Of a stretch of 64,000 bases of DNA, positions 10,046 through 21,401 are shown piece by piece. The DNA is taken from the NCBI RefSeq assembly GCF_036323735.1, contig NC_086027.1:84513162-84577161 (forward strand). Direction: 5' to 3'. Each line of letters starts with the position of its first letter. The stretch's first letter is position 1. A program made the translations under genes and the position numbers. The DNA is from Rattus norvegicus (lineage: Eukaryota; Chordata; Mammalia; Rodentia; Muridae). Under the pieces are notes generated by a model. The model did no database searches, had not been told where the DNA came from, and saw nothing but the letters and a program-made list of their open reading frames with translations.

Positions 10046-11309
10046 GACTTTAGGAAACACCTCTCTCGCCCTTGCTTCAAACAGCTTTTGGGGAGCTATG
10101 GAGGCAGAGTCCCTTCCTTCTGACTCTTGTTTTCCTTCTGTCCCTCCTCTTCCCTTCTTTACCCTCTAACTTCTGACATTAGTACGTCAGCCGGGGAGTG
10201 TGGCTGGGTGACTTCATGTCCTGTGAATTGATGGTGGAGAAGGGTAGTGTGTACTCCCAGGTCTGGCTTGGGTTAATTTGGATTTTGTGGGGCCTGAAGT
10301 TCATATTATCTATTGTAGGAGGACACATCAAACATAGACGCGGGGGAGGGGGAGACAAACAAAAGATAGAAATTATCCTTTTTGCAAATTTCATGAAACG
10401 ACTGTCGAGGTGAATCACACCTTCCCCATCTTTAGCTCTTCAGAGAGAGAGAGCTTCCTTAACTCCCTAGAAACCTGTGTCTCACCCTGGATCTGGCTTT
10501 TCTGAGCATCCCAGAGGGGAAACTGGACCAGCTGAGATTCCGTCTTCTGATCGACTTGAGTTCCTCTTAGGACAACAGCCAAATGGAGGAAGAGTCTCCT
10601 GGAATTGTTCTTTCTGAGTCTCTGAGGTGTTGGGGTGGCCCGACTCCCATCGTAGCTTGTAAGGGGAGGGGGTCCCCATTCAGTCTCATCTGGGGAAACA
10701 GTGATTTATGAAAGGCCAGGTGGTCTTACCAAGCATGGTTCAGTTCTGCTTGCAGTTCAGAATCTAACACTTGAGAGGGAAGAGTTTGTGTCAAGGAGAA
10801 AACATTGATTATGAAAAGTTAATTGGGAAATGGCTGCTTTATTGTCCCGAGGACCACGTCAAGGAATGTGGATACATGGAAGGGTTTTTGGGGGGGGGGG
10901 TTGAAGGGAGGAAACAAGAGGTGTCCAAAGGGGGAGCAGACTGAAGACTACTTGCTGAGTCGTATATCCACCAAGCCCCATGAATATCCCTGCCACATGA
11001 GATAGTCCCTTTCTCCTTTGTCACACCTTCTATGTGGTACCAGTTGACCTAATCCCCAGAGCCAGTCCCTGAGATTCTGTAGACAAATGCGCCATCCCTT
11101 CCCTCCCTGAAGTGGATCATTACACTTTTTTAATTAAAGAAAAAAGATAAATCCATGGCTCATGCTTCAGTGTTATCTGAAGATCATCAGTAATTTTGAA
11201 CAACTGATAACCGATTACGGAGTCTTGGGACCAGTGTGGTCTTGTTTTTCCTTGCAAAGTCTGACTCTGACAGTTAGTGTCTCTGTCATATGAAGGTCTT
11301 TTTTTTTTT
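10046..11309. other. unique sequence, no gene recognised
   Basis: Frames of 60-79 codons overlap on both strands without support. A run of ten G lies at about 10891-10900. Confidence 0.5.
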
Positions 11310-11495
11310 TAGAGTTTTTTAAAAAAAGATTTATTATGTATATGAATACACTGTAGCTGTCTTCAGACACACCAGAAGAGGGCATCAAATCCCATTACAG
11401 ATGGTTGTGAGCCACCATGTGGTTGCTGGGAATTGAACTCAGGACCTCTGGAAGGGCAGCCTAGGCTCTTAACTGCTGAGCCGTCTCTCCAGCCC
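11310..11495 (-). mobile_element. B2 SINE, antisense
   Basis: AAAGATTTATTATGTATATG, CACTGTAGCTGTCTTCAGAC, TGTGGTTGCTGGGAATTGAA and GAGCCGTCTCTCCAGCCC give a nearly full-length antisense B2. Confidence 0.95.
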
Positions 11496-12585
11496 TTTGT
11501 AGACTATTTAATGCTGGACAAAGGGGAAACATATAAGTAGCTTTACTAGGGACAAGTTACAAAGTAGGGCTGGATGGAGGAAGGCAAATGGGTGAGAGAT
11601 AGATGTTGTTATGATAGGACTACTGCAATTCCAGCCCTGGGTAAGTGGAAACAAGTCCAAAGTCATGTTCAGCTACACAGGGAGCTCAAGGCCATCTAGG
11701 GCTATTGGAAACCTTGTCCCAAACAAACAAACAAATGGACAAATTAATGTATATGCTCATGTTTCCCTGGTAGGGCTTTGGGGGATAAGCTACCATGGGT
11801 CACAGTTGATGGATTTAGCTCTGTCCCCCGTGTTGGCTATGTACTTAGTTCAGCCTGTTTCTATACATCGTGCAGTCACAGAGTGGCTTGGCTTCAGCCT
11901 CCAGGCTGTCCTGGCCTTTTTAGAGTGTCTAGCTCTGTTCTCCATCCCTGTTGGGGTCAGCAAGGCCACGTGAGAACCTTTCTGGAGATGTTTGACAGGA
12001 TGGCTTCTACCAAGAGAGGCAGAGACAAGCTGGGTAGTGATGACAGGACCTCAGGGCAAACCCGTGAGAAGTTGGAGTCCTAGGTGGGAAGGGTAAAGCA
12101 AATGTACCCAGGGAAATCCGTCCTCAGTCACTGGACTCTGAGGATTATGTCACACGGAAGGGACTGTCCTTGTGACCTTGGCGTGTGCACTGGATTCTGC
12201 CAACTCCGCTGTGTGGTCCTGCCTTGGACCACAACTTCATGATGGTTCTCCCTGAGCGGACAAAGCCCACTGAGAGCATTCACTTGATATTCAAGTGTCC
12301 CCCACCCCCCACCCCCATTAATTTACTTCTCTCCCTCGATCAGAGAAAATTGACTGTAAGTGGCTACTCCACAGACACTCCTGCGCTGCAAATTAGAGCT
12401 AAGCCAGCAGTCCTGAGATTTACAATTATAACCTCCTGGAATTGAACTATTAACTAACCCAAACATGAGTGTATTAAGTCACCGGCCATGGCTTGAGCGA
12501 TTACCAACGTCCCCTGTTCAGTCGATAATTTTAAAGTGCTTGGAATTGCTATTGCCTCTTCAATCATATCCCTGGACTGAGGTCA

Positions 12586-12586
<1 letters not shown>
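11496..12586. other. unique sequence, no gene recognised
   Basis: The longest frame here (120 codons from 11611) has no recognisable domain. The AT-rich part at 12330-12580 contains TAATTT, TTAACTAA and GATAATTTTAA cores and is repeat-free. Confidence 0.45.
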
Positions 12587-12644
<58 letters not shown>

Positions 12645-12650
12645 CCCCCT
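12587..12650. repeat. (CT)n microsatellite
   Basis: About 26 CT units, followed by a C-rich tail. Confidence 0.98.
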
Positions 12651-12736
12651 CCCTTCTCTCGAGATACTCTCTGCTCTCCAAGTTTTCCTGAGGTCTCACA
12701 GGAGCCTGGATAGGATGTCTTTCTTTTGTCTTTTAG

Positions 12737-12892
12737 GAATTGTTTGACAAGGAAGGTTTGAAGCTTGAAGGTAGTGAAACTGAAAATCTAGCCAAACTCC
12801 TTATAATCCCCAACTGTTTAAGAAGGACTTGGGATCTGATCAAGAAGCCAGTCGAGCAACAAGCAGACTCCATCTAGACACGGACATGACAG
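12737..12892 (+). ncRNA. candidate internal exon of an unknown transcript
   Basis: A pyrimidine tract runs into TTCTTTTGTCTTTTAG (AG at 12735-12736). The segment ends GACATGACAG at 12892 with GTGAGT immediately after, a perfect donor. It is 156 bp and not part of any repeat I recognise. Frame 1 is open for 46 codons and stops at TAG 12875-12877, 15 nt before the donor; there is no ATG start and no recognisable domain. A lncRNA exon is more likely than a coding one. A chance pair of splice-like sites is quite possible. Confidence 0.25.
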
Positions 12893-13094
12893 GTGAGTTG
12901 TAATGGGAACACTGAGGGCACTGGCTAAAAAGGTAAATCAATCTTAACAGCAAGGTCTGCTTTATTAGCGTTGTGGAGAGGGGTCCTGTTCCCATCTCTG
13001 TTTATTTAGATATGTGTTCTCCTTATGTTTCCCAGGGTGGCCTTGAACTCTTTGGCTGCCCCAGCCTGAAGAGTTCCCAGGGCAGGTCTGCCAC

Positions 13095-13323
13095 TTTTTT
13101 TTTTTAAAGTCTTTTATTACTACAATATCTTTTTAAAAAATATTTATTTATTTATTTACTTATTTATATGTAAGTACACTGTAGCTGTCTTCAGACACAC
13201 CAGAAGAGGGTATCAGATCTCATTACAGATGGTTGTGAGCCACCATGTGGTTGCTGGGATTTGAACTCAGGACCTCTGGAAGACCAGTCAGTGCTCCTAA
13301 CCACTGAGCCACCTCTCCAGCCC
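13095..13323 (-). mobile_element. B2 SINE, antisense
   Basis: T-rich and ATTT-rich tail, then CACTGTAGCTGTCTTCAGAC, TGTGGTTGCTGGGATTTGAA and GAGCCACCTCTCCAGCCC. GCAGGTCTGCC occurs directly before and after (about 13083-13093 and 13324-13334), consistent with a TSD. Confidence 0.95.
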
Positions 13324-13384
13324 GCAGGTCTGCCTCTTACCTGTTCTTTTGACTGCTATTTTTATTTTATTTCATTTTTTAAAA

Positions 13385-13531
13385 TTTATTTCTGAGACAG
13401 GGACTCTCTATCATGTAGCCCTGGCTGTCCCAGAACTTGCCGTGTCGACCAGGCTGGCCTTGAACTCCCACACATCCATCCCACCTGATCCTGAGTACAG
13501 GGATTTAAGGCGTGCACCGCCGTGCCTGGGC
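13385..13531 (-). mobile_element. B1 SINE, antisense
   Basis: TTTCTGAGACAGGGACTCTC, CCAGGCTGGCCTTGAACTCC and AAGGCGTGCACCGCCGTGCC are an antisense B1. Full length. Confidence 0.95.
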
Positions 13532-14578
13532 CTATGTTTATTTTTATGGAGACTTTGAATCTCACATTCATAGGCCATGGGAAGTGGATTGTACTTTGAA
13601 AGAGTGGAAGGAAGTCTTTTTCTTTGAGAGCAATGTTAAATAAAATGTGAGACGATCTAAGGGAGAATATTTAGAAGACAGTAGCGATAAGGAAAGGAAG
13701 ATGGCAGTGATTTTGAATGTGGGACACGGAATGGAAGCAGAGGAAACAGTAGACGGTCATGGTGTCTGAAGGAGCTCTGGCACCAAAGACCCTAAGGTAA
13801 GGATTTGGCGGACATTTTTATATGCAAGTAATGACATTTCTCCGGGAAGTGGCCTCTGCCTTCCACTTAGTTCCGTCTTTGTCTTTCCGTTTGTGGCTAC
13901 ACAGTGAGACCACTAGGTCAGTCTGACAACTGTCCCATCTCCTGCCATGTCCTCTCTGGCCCCAGGATCATGCAACCCTACTGTCTAGGTGTGGAGGGTC
14001 TCAGAGAAAGTGCTAGATGGAGTCCAGGGCTCCTTGGGAGTCTCCCAATATTCGGGAACTTGGACTATGGGTGCCTGATTATTGCCCACAGTGATGAACA
14101 GTCACCAGCTTTTTCATTGTCCTAAATAAAGAGAGAAGAGCTGCCCAGGGTCAGAAGGCCACAGCCAGTGAGTGTTAGCCGTGCCCATCCACAGGAGATG
14201 GCAAAGGGGACAAGGGCAGGGATCCATGAAGGAGCCTTGTTTTTAGATATCATAGACAGGCAGATCCAGAAATATGGAAATGTAGTCCAGGAGCTAGACT
14301 GAGTTATTACAGAGAGGAGTATTTGGGGTCCTATAAAGAAGGTTAGAGGAAACGTAAGTCATAAATCAATAAGTCATATTGGTGATTAAATAAAGACCTT
14401 TGAAGGACCTCAAACGTGAGATCGTTCCATAACTCTATACCTCAGACCTCTAGAATGTTCCCGCTGGGGCTCTTGGTGGGATCCTCCCAGTACAGTTTGT
14501 GTCAGCTCTGGACTGGTCCTGTCTGAGAAGTGTTACGTATGACTTAAGCATCCTTGACTTCTTTCTGTCTTCCTCTAG
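13532..14578. other. unique sequence with a possible donor site
   Basis: No gene is recognised. A donor-like CCTAAG|GTAAGG occurs at about 13791-13802, but no clear partner acceptor defines an exon. A weak MIR-like piece (GCCCAGGGTCAGAAGGCCAC) lies near 14142. Confidence 0.4.
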
Positions 14579-14670
14579 ATCCTTGATTTGATCCACGTCC
14601 TTCCTGCTAGGAGGGCATGTTACAATTCTGAGATTCTTTCTCTAATAAAGGATTAATTCCTGTCTGGAGA
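14579..14670 (+). ncRNA. candidate terminal exon with polyA signal
   Basis: CTTCTTTCTGTCTTCCTCTAG ends at 14578 as a strong-looking acceptor. AATAAA lies at 14644-14649 and a GT-rich stretch, GGTGGCGTGTGTGGGGTG, follows at about 14679-14696. The spacing fits acceptor, polyA signal and downstream element of a short last exon. It lies 1.7 kb downstream of the candidate exon ending at 12892 on the same strand. No frame of note is present. Confidence 0.22.
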
Positions 14671-14699
14671 AATACTTTGGTGGCGTGTGTGGGGTGACT

Positions 14700-15190
14700 T
14701 ATTAGCCCTACATGTATTTGTTTCTTGCTCGTTGAATAAATAATCAGACAGTAATGTCACCACACATTTGAGTCGAGAAGGTCTCTTAATTTCCCGGGAC
14801 TGCTTTTAATGGAATCCCTTCATGCTAAATATTTCCCCCTCCCCTGAAATAGCATGCTATAGTGTACAGGAAGATTTCCTATTCAACAGTGAAATGGCTG
14901 TGCTATTTTGATTACATTCCAAATCCATGGTAATTGTCTGGTTTTCCTTTTGTAAAGGGAATTCAGATACCTAAACACAATCGCACCTCACCCGTTCCGA
15001 GCGTAATGAAGGATTCTGCCAGCAGAACCCAGCACATCGTGAATAGCTTCTTTGTTCACGTTTGGTTGCCTCAAATCGTCCGGGATTCAGCGGCAGCACA
15101 GATGTTCCCAGCTGCTGGAAAATGAAGCTGGAAGTTAGAGCTGGTAAGGAGAAAAATACCTAATTCAAATTCCAAGAATGATTTGACCCA
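14700..15190. promoter_or_regulatory. candidate regulatory block, AT-rich unique DNA
   Basis: Repeat-free sequence with many AT-rich cores: GAATAAATAATCAGAC, TTTTAATGGAATCC, ACATTCCAAATCC, GGTAATTG and ACCTAATTCAAATTCC. The look is that of conserved non-coding DNA, but conservation was not tested. Confidence 0.3.
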
Positions 15191-15491
15191 AGCCAATTTC
15201 TACTTGAGAAAATGGGGTCAACACTCCGGACCCCACAAGAACCACCCTGGTGATTAAAAAGTAAATCTCGAGGAATTAAATTATGTTGCTGTTCAGCCTT
15301 CATATGTATGCTTAGAGGGGGAAAAAAAACCTCACAGTGCATAAAAGGCTGTCGGAATAACTCAATTTAGGGATGGTGGCAAAGCCTTGCTGTGAAAGGG
15401 TTTTCTGGGCAGTGAGCATTGCTGGGGGTGGGGGGGCTGCTGCACACATCACTTGCTATCTGAGAGAAAGAAAGAGGGCTTTCTAATGAAT
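15191..15491. other. unique sequence, no gene recognised
   Basis: No repeat or coding signal is visible. Confidence 0.5.
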
Positions 15492-15506
15492 AATTTCATG
15501 ACTTTC

Positions 15507-15607
15507 TTTTTTTTTTTTTGGGTTCTTTTTTTCGGAGCTGGGGACCAAACCCAGGGCCTTGCGCTTCCTAGGTAAGCGCTCTACCACTGAGCTAAATCCC
15601 CAGCCCC
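15507..15607 (-). mobile_element. ID SINE, antisense
   Basis: Near-consensus core; perfect 15-bp TSD AATTTCATGACTTTC at 15492-15506 and 15608-15622, in otherwise unique DNA. Confidence 0.98.
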
Positions 15608-15843
15608 AATTTCATGACTTTCAACCACACACATACTGCTTGAATATCAAATTATTTTAAATGAGAACTTCAAAAGGGCCTAACTGTTAAGTGAATGAAA
15701 AGCTCTCAATAGCTGCCTGACAGAACAAAGGCTCAGAGAAAAAAAAAAAACCCACCAAACAGGGGTGGCAAAGGTGCCAGACTCTATTGGGCCAGGCATC
15801 CCAAGACACACGCACAAGGTCATCTTGCTCTCTGATGTAAGCA

Positions 15844-16080
15844 TGTGTGTGTGTGTGTATGAGTGTGTGTATGAGTGTGTGTATGAGTGTGTGTGAATGT
15901 GTGTGTGAGTGTGTGTATGTGTGAGTGTGTGAATGTGTGTGTGTATGTGTGAGTGTGTGTGTGTGAGTGTGTGAGTGTGAGTGTGTATGTATGTGTGAGT
16001 GTGTGTGAGTGTGTGTGAGTGTGTGTGAGTGTGTGTGAGTGTGTATGAGTGTGTGTGTGAGTGTGTGAGTGTGTGTGTGT
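15844..16080. repeat. long degenerate (TG)n tract
   Basis: About 237 bp of alternating GT with phased GTGA and GTAT variants every 6-12 bp. It explains the His-Thr frame of the reverse strand at 15680-16150. Confidence 0.99.
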
Positions 16081-16083
16081 GCC

Positions 16084-16250
16084 TTAGCCTATTCAGGTTG
16101 CTATAACAAAATGCCTTAGACTGGGTAATTAATAAACAAGAGATGTTCATTTCTTACACTTTTGAAGGTTGAAGAAGAGTCTGAGATTAGGGGAAAGAGT
16201 AAATAGTAAACCCCACTCGCCCCTTCCTAACTTGCAAAGATTATGGTGTT
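16084..16250 (-). mobile_element. MaLR-type LTR, antisense, 3' part
   Basis: CCTATTCAGGTTGCTATAAC, AAAATGCCTTAGACTGGG and TCTTACACTTTTGAAGG follow the antisense 3' end of an MST/MLT1-like LTR. The rest appears to continue at 17389-17690. Confidence 0.6.
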
Positions 16251-16254
16251 TTTT

Positions 16255-16625
16255 TTTACTTAGGTTTCCATTGCTGTGGTAAAACACTGACCAAAACCAA
16301 TTTGTGGAGCAAAAGGTGAAATAATTCACCTCACAGATCATAACCATTATGGAGGGCAGTCAGAGCAAGAATTAGAGACAGGAAGTGAGTAGAGGGGTGC
16401 TGCTTACTGGCTTGCTCCCCATGGGTCACTCAGATAGTTTCTTATGTAACCCAGGACCACCTGCCTAGGGATGGTACCGCCCACAGTGGGCTGAGCCCTT
16501 CCATATCAATCATTCATCAAGAAAATGCTCCACAGTGGGCTGGCCTACAAGTCAATCTGATAAGGACATTTTCTTTATTGAGGTTTTCTCTTAGATGACT
16601 CTTACTTGTATGAAGTTGACAAAAG
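16255..16625 (-). mobile_element. ERVL-type LTR, antisense
   Basis: GGTTTCCATTGCTGTGGTAA, GGTGCTGCTTACTGGCTTGC, ACCCAGGACCACCTGCC and GACTCTTACTTGTATGAAGTTGAC are in the order of the reverse complement of a common rodent ERVL-type LTR (RMER15/MT2-like; name uncertain). Confidence 0.75.
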
Positions 16626-16639
16626 ACCTGCCAAGGACA

Positions 16640-16965
16640 GTGTTTTATTTGTATACATACACATGTGTGTGCAAAGACCAACTCAGGGTCATCAGTATGT
16701 CCATGACTTTAGACAGTTCCCATTTATTTGCATTGAGAACACTGAAATCTGATCTTCTAGCTATTTTAAATATGGAACCAATTATAAACTATAGTTAACC
16801 CCAAACTGCATTTAGTCTCTGCTATGGAACACAAGAACCACTCAACCTTCTCACTTATTTTGGTACCTGTTGTCTAACCTCTTCCCATCCCCCACTCTAC
16901 CCTTCCCCAGCTCTGGGAATCGTTCTATTCTCCACTTCTAAGGGAACAGTTTTAAATACTATTAA
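16640..16965. mobile_element. old L1 3'-end-like fragment
   Basis: CCTCTTCCCATCCCCCACTC and GGGAATCGTTCTATTCTCCACTTCTA resemble the 3' UTR region of old mammalian L1 families. Strand and subfamily are unsure. Confidence 0.4.
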
Positions 16966-16969
16966 AGTT

Positions 16970-17130
16970 ACAGGTATGTATGATGTATGTATGACTGTGT
17001 CATGGTGTCTGTGTGGAGGTCAGAGGAACATTTGTGGAAATTGGCCCTGAGCTTGTAGGTCCTGCAGATCAAACTCAGCTTATCAGACAAGTGCTTCTAC
17101 CCATGAACCATCTTGCTGGCTCAAGCTCAG
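16970..17130 (-). mobile_element. B3/B4-group SINE, antisense
   Basis: GTGTGGAGGTCAGAGGAACA, CCTGCAGATCAAACTCAGC and AACCATCTTGCTGGCTC follow an antisense tRNA-derived SINE. Confidence 0.65.

Positions 17131-17172
<42 letters not shown>
17131..17172. repeat. (TG)n microsatellite
   Basis: About 21 TG units. Confidence 0.99.
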
Positions 17173-17177
<5 letters not shown>

Positions 17178-17245
17178 GACAGTGTATCCCTGACTATCCT
17201 AGAACTTGCTCAGTAGACTAGGCTGGCCTCACCAAGCTTAACTTT
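17172..17245 (-). mobile_element. partial B1 SINE, antisense
   Basis: TATCCCTGACTATCCTAGAA and GACTAGGCTGGCCTCACC match the middle of antisense B1. Confidence 0.7.
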
Positions 17246-17305
17246 TAACACTTTCTCCTAATCTGTATTTCTGTTCCTGACACATTCTCTTTTTTCTTGT
17301 GAACT

Positions 17306-17388
17306 ACCATGTGGTTGCTGGGATTTGAACTCAGGACCTCTGGAAGACCAGTCAGTGCTCTTAACCACTGAGCCATCTCTCCAGCCCC
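17306..17388 (-). mobile_element. truncated B2 SINE, antisense
   Basis: Only the tRNA-related half remains, from ACTACCATGTGGTTGCTGGG to CATCTCTCCAGCCC. Confidence 0.9.
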
Positions 17389-17690
<302 letters not shown>

Positions 17691-18533
17691 ATTCTAGGGA
17701 TAATCAAATCTCTCTTATCGCATTTTCCCGGTGAAAACACAGAGGTCAGAACAGGTGTCCCCTAGTCCCCTCCCCTCCCGTCTAGTCTAGACATGGCATC
17801 CCAAGTCATGGCAGAAGGGAGAATTAATGATTGATGAACTGCTTTCGCCTGTGAGATTAGCGGAAGACAATGATTTATGTATCTGCCTTCCTAGCTGATA
17901 CCTATGTCTTAAAAGAGCACACCAGTGTCTTCAACTCAAAGAAGTGAAGGGAGGCAGGGGTTTCCAGGCAACTGGAACAGGATGAGACATTACTCCTTAA
18001 TATCCAACAATTGGATGTGAATTTATTAAGTTGCCCACTGAGTGTTGTGGAGGAAAAAAACAGTCTTAAAGTTTTGCCTTGTTCTCTTCCAGAATAACTT
18101 GATATTCATGCGGCATCTTTAATCTTAATCCCTTTGTTAATAATACTACCACCACCATCATTTGACTTGGCTACTTGCTTTATCCAAGTTGAGCCTCAGG
18201 AAACTGGACACATGGGTATTTGCCTTGGGCTTCTTCTCCTGTAGAAAAGCTGGGAAGTTGGGAGCAAGATTCAGGTTCCCCAGAGTGCATTAAGTTTGTG
18301 AACTGGGAGATTGGGGTCTGATTTTCACTCACTGAAGGGGGAAGGCATTTCTAACAGCAGTGCCCTGCTGTGTGGACTCCATCTTTGCTGGCTTGCTCTG
18401 CTCTCAGGGATGCACTTATACTTGGGGACCCAGATGGCAGCACTACCCCGGGGGAGGGGCAGAGGCTCAGAGGCTGATGGTAGTGCCACTGGGCAAACTT
18501 TCGGCACAGTTTGCAGATTACTGGAGAGCAGGG
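17691..18533. other. unique sequence, no gene recognised
   Basis: No repeat family or coding signal is visible. Confidence 0.5.
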
Positions 18534-18535
18534 TT

Positions 18536-18612
<77 letters not shown>
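18534..18612. repeat. compound (TG)n(AG)n microsatellite
   Basis: About 13 TG units pass directly into about 26 AG units. Three overlapping frames here are translations of the repeat. Confidence 0.99.
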
Positions 18613-18614
<2 letters not shown>

Positions 18615-19499
18615 TCCTGTGTGGAGATAGGAGAGCAAGTTTCAGTCTGCCTCCCCAAATGCAGTCTAAGATATTTGTGGGATCAAGAAGCAGATGGTCT
18701 AAGACGTGGGGGAAGGTGATGAACTGAGGGAGATCCCAGGTAGTCAGCTCTCTGAGCACACATGCTCGAATGTCACAGCTCCCCAGGCCTGTGTTCAGAA
18801 GAGGGCAGCATTTTCCGTGCCCTGAGGGTGAAGATTGGGCCCTTTGATGACAGAAGTTCACTCCTCAGGCCTAAGTGAATGACTGGAATTTCACCTGGCT
18901 CAGGCTTCCTCCAAGCTCCCGAAAAATAGCTTCAGCAACTGTGACCTGTGGGCTGAGCTTACCCATGACCTGTAGAGTTGGAGAAATGACTGAAACCAGA
19001 CTATGCAGGCTGAGGAGGCTTGGTCAGGTTTGTCTTGGTTCCGGAGGGTGGGCGGGCAGCCCTGCTGGCTCCTCCTGGCCTGTGCCCGGGTCCCAGGTCC
19101 AGGGAGGTGGCCAGCAGCCACACTTAGAGGGTCCAGAGGATAACCAGGCCCTGCCTTTACATTCCGTCTTCTGCCTTCTCTCATTTCTATTCTTGGGCAC
19201 CATAAGGAATTTCCCCCACACTGCCTTGTCATCTGTTGGTTTTGAAAAATTTATGAAGACTCTCATTAGAATTTAAACATTTTAAAACTTCATATAGATC
19301 CAGAATATTTTTATTAGGTTTAGTCTCATATTTTTGGGGGGGGATATATTTGGCAATTTAAATGAGACTTTTCTTCTTTCATTATATTTTCAAATCAGTT
19401 GTGGGGGTAGAATAAGCTATTGATTTTCAGATATCCATTTTTATAGCTAGCCTCCTATTGAATTCTTTTTTCTTTTTCTTTTTCTTTCTTTTTTTAATC
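18613..19499. other. unique sequence, no gene recognised
   Basis: Frames of 110-133 codons overlap on both strands at 18875-19276; none shows a domain or splice support. Confidence 0.45.
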
Positions 19500-19597
19500 T
19501 TTTGAGACAGGACCTCTCTGTGTAGACTGGCTGTCTTGGAACTCCAACTCTGCCTCCTAAGTGCTGGGAATGAAGGCATGAGCCACCATGCCAGGCA
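19500..19597 (-). mobile_element. B1 SINE, antisense, shortened
   Basis: TTTTGAGACAGGACCTCTCT, TGTCTTGGAACTCCAACTCT and GGCATGAGCCACCATGCCAG are antisense B1 with an internal deletion. Confidence 0.93.
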
Positions 19598-20091
19598 ATT
19601 CTGTTGCTTTTAACTCGATTCTTCAATTGCCAAGTGTGGACTCAAAGCTTGTCGCAGATAACTGTAAAACTTTCTTTTTATTAATGTCAATGGCTCTGTT
19701 CACCTTTCTCTTTTTTCTTAGCTTTTCCTTGGGTTTCTTCTGCCTCTGATTTTGCTTATTATTTGAAGTCTAGAGCCTGACTTGGCCTCTCATTGTCCCT
19801 GAGGAGCAGGAGTTGCAGGTTCCAGGGGGTTCTTAGAATTTGGGTCCCAGGACATTGCAGGGCTAAGTTATTTTCTCCATTTGTGACTTATTGAGTCTGG
19901 GTCAGACTCCCGCACTCCCCTTTTGGGGATCTTTTCCAGCTTGACTTGAATTCTTGGAGTTTAGCAAGAAGTTTTAGGAAAAAGAAACAAGGAAGGAACA
20001 CACACACAAGCTTACCGTTGTCTCAGTGTACAGGTTGTGCAATCAGGGATACACATCATGGGCGTATTTCTGAGTAAAATTTTGCCTTTTA
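19598..20091. other. unique sequence, no gene recognised
   Basis: No repeat or coding signal is visible. Confidence 0.5.
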
Positions 20092-20102
20092 AAAACAGTG
20101 CT

Positions 20103-20217
20103 GGGGCTGGGGATTTAGCTCAGTGGTAGAGCGCTTGCCTAGGAAGCGCAAGGCCCTGGGTTCGGTCCCCAGCTCCGAAAAAAAGAACCAAAAAAACAAA
20201 ACAAAACGAAACAAAAC
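20103..20217 (+). mobile_element. ID SINE, sense
   Basis: Consensus core; the tail is AAAAAAAGAACC followed by AAAAC repeats. TSD AAAACAGTGCT at 20092-20102 and 20218-20228. Confidence 0.98.
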
Positions 20218-20228
20218 AAAACAGTGCT

Positions 20229-21355
20229 ATCTAAATACTTTTTAGATGTTACTTGCAGAAATTGAACTTGAACGTGCTTACACTTCCAAAAGCGGGGAGT
20301 TTAAGGAATAAAAGCATAAGACAGAAAAAAAAAAAAAAAGAGGAGGTGAGATTATTGACTCCTGTGACCAAGTTCAGGAAGACTGGGTGTCTGCTCTATT
20401 TTCTATAAAGACAGACTTTGAGGATTGACTTTCTTGAGGACTGACTTGCTACGAGGTTAGATTCCATCCAAGGACAGACTTCTTTGAGGATAGGCTCTGT
20501 CTGGTTTGAGGATGTCTAACACAGCTTTTACAGTGTCAGCAGCTGGGGGGGAGGGTGCCATCTTGAAAAAGGGAACTATCTACTGAGTTCCCAGGAAGTG
20601 CCAATACCATCCTAAGCATATAAGAGGCGTATAACCTTGGAGTAAAGGCATAGTGTACCTGTATGGGTGGTTATTAGGCCCATACACCCGCTGGGATTTC
20701 CAGGTCCTTGTGTCCTGGAACAACAAACTGGATTAGGGACACATGGTCCAGTCAGTGGCAGAAACAATTTATTCAGGACAAGAGCACTTGGAAGCAAGGA
20801 TGCGGATCAGAGAGGCAGAGAAGAAGATTGCAAGTTCAGTGGCATCATCCCTTTAGAGCTACGGACTTTTAGGAGCATTTACACAGTACCTGCCCTTTCC
20901 TGTTGGAAACCTCAGGTTTTTCTCTGGCATCTTCCGTTCCTTACCTGTTGCCCTTGGTGGTGAGGAGGGTTGTCGCTGATGCCCTCTGACCCTCTCTTCC
21001 ATCCCACTCTTCTGCCTCTGCATGATTATACTCTTCTTACTCACGAGGAAGTGGAGCCTTGCCAAAGTACGTGTGCAAACTCACAAAGCCAATGAAGACA
21101 TTGGAGTTTAGAGATATTTGGCCCAGAGAAAGGAGGCTCTTGGGCCCTGCAGAGCCTCCTCTGGAGAGAAGAGTTCCTCTTGCCAACTCCAGCTGGAAAC
21201 ATTCCTGAAACCAAACAAGCTGTGGTTGGTCTGGCTTGATTGTGTGCCCATGCCTGTTTCAATCACTGATATCAAAGGTACTGGTTGCTAGGTGTAGTCC
21301 AGTCTGGGCTCTTTGCTTTTCTCGGGGGTATAGGGAGAAGAGGTGTTTCCTAAAT

Positions 21356-21359
<4 letters not shown>
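20229..21359. other. unique sequence, no gene recognised
   Basis: A block at 20400-20520 repeats GAGGACTGACTT/GAGGATAGGCT-type phrases, a loose internal repeat. A weak MIR-like stretch lies near 21040-21100. Confidence 0.4.

Positions 21360-21399
<40 letters not shown>
21360..21399. repeat. (TG)n microsatellite
   Basis: About 20 TG units. Confidence 0.99.

Positions 21400-21401
<2 letters not shown>

Noticed and set aside
11611..12083. pair of overlapping frames of 101-120 codons
   Set aside because: No domain, no splice support, and two different frames are equally open, as expected by chance in stop-poor DNA.
13632..13797. possible exon ending at the donor-like GTAAGG at 13798
   Set aside because: The upstream acceptor (TTTCTTTGAGAG) is weak and nothing else marks the segment as an exon.
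15680..16150. 156-codon His-Thr-rich frame on the reverse strand
   Set aside because: Translation of the TG minisatellite.
18325..18861. 178-codon reverse frame
   Set aside because: Carried through the TG-AG microsatellite; flanking residues show no recognisable domain.
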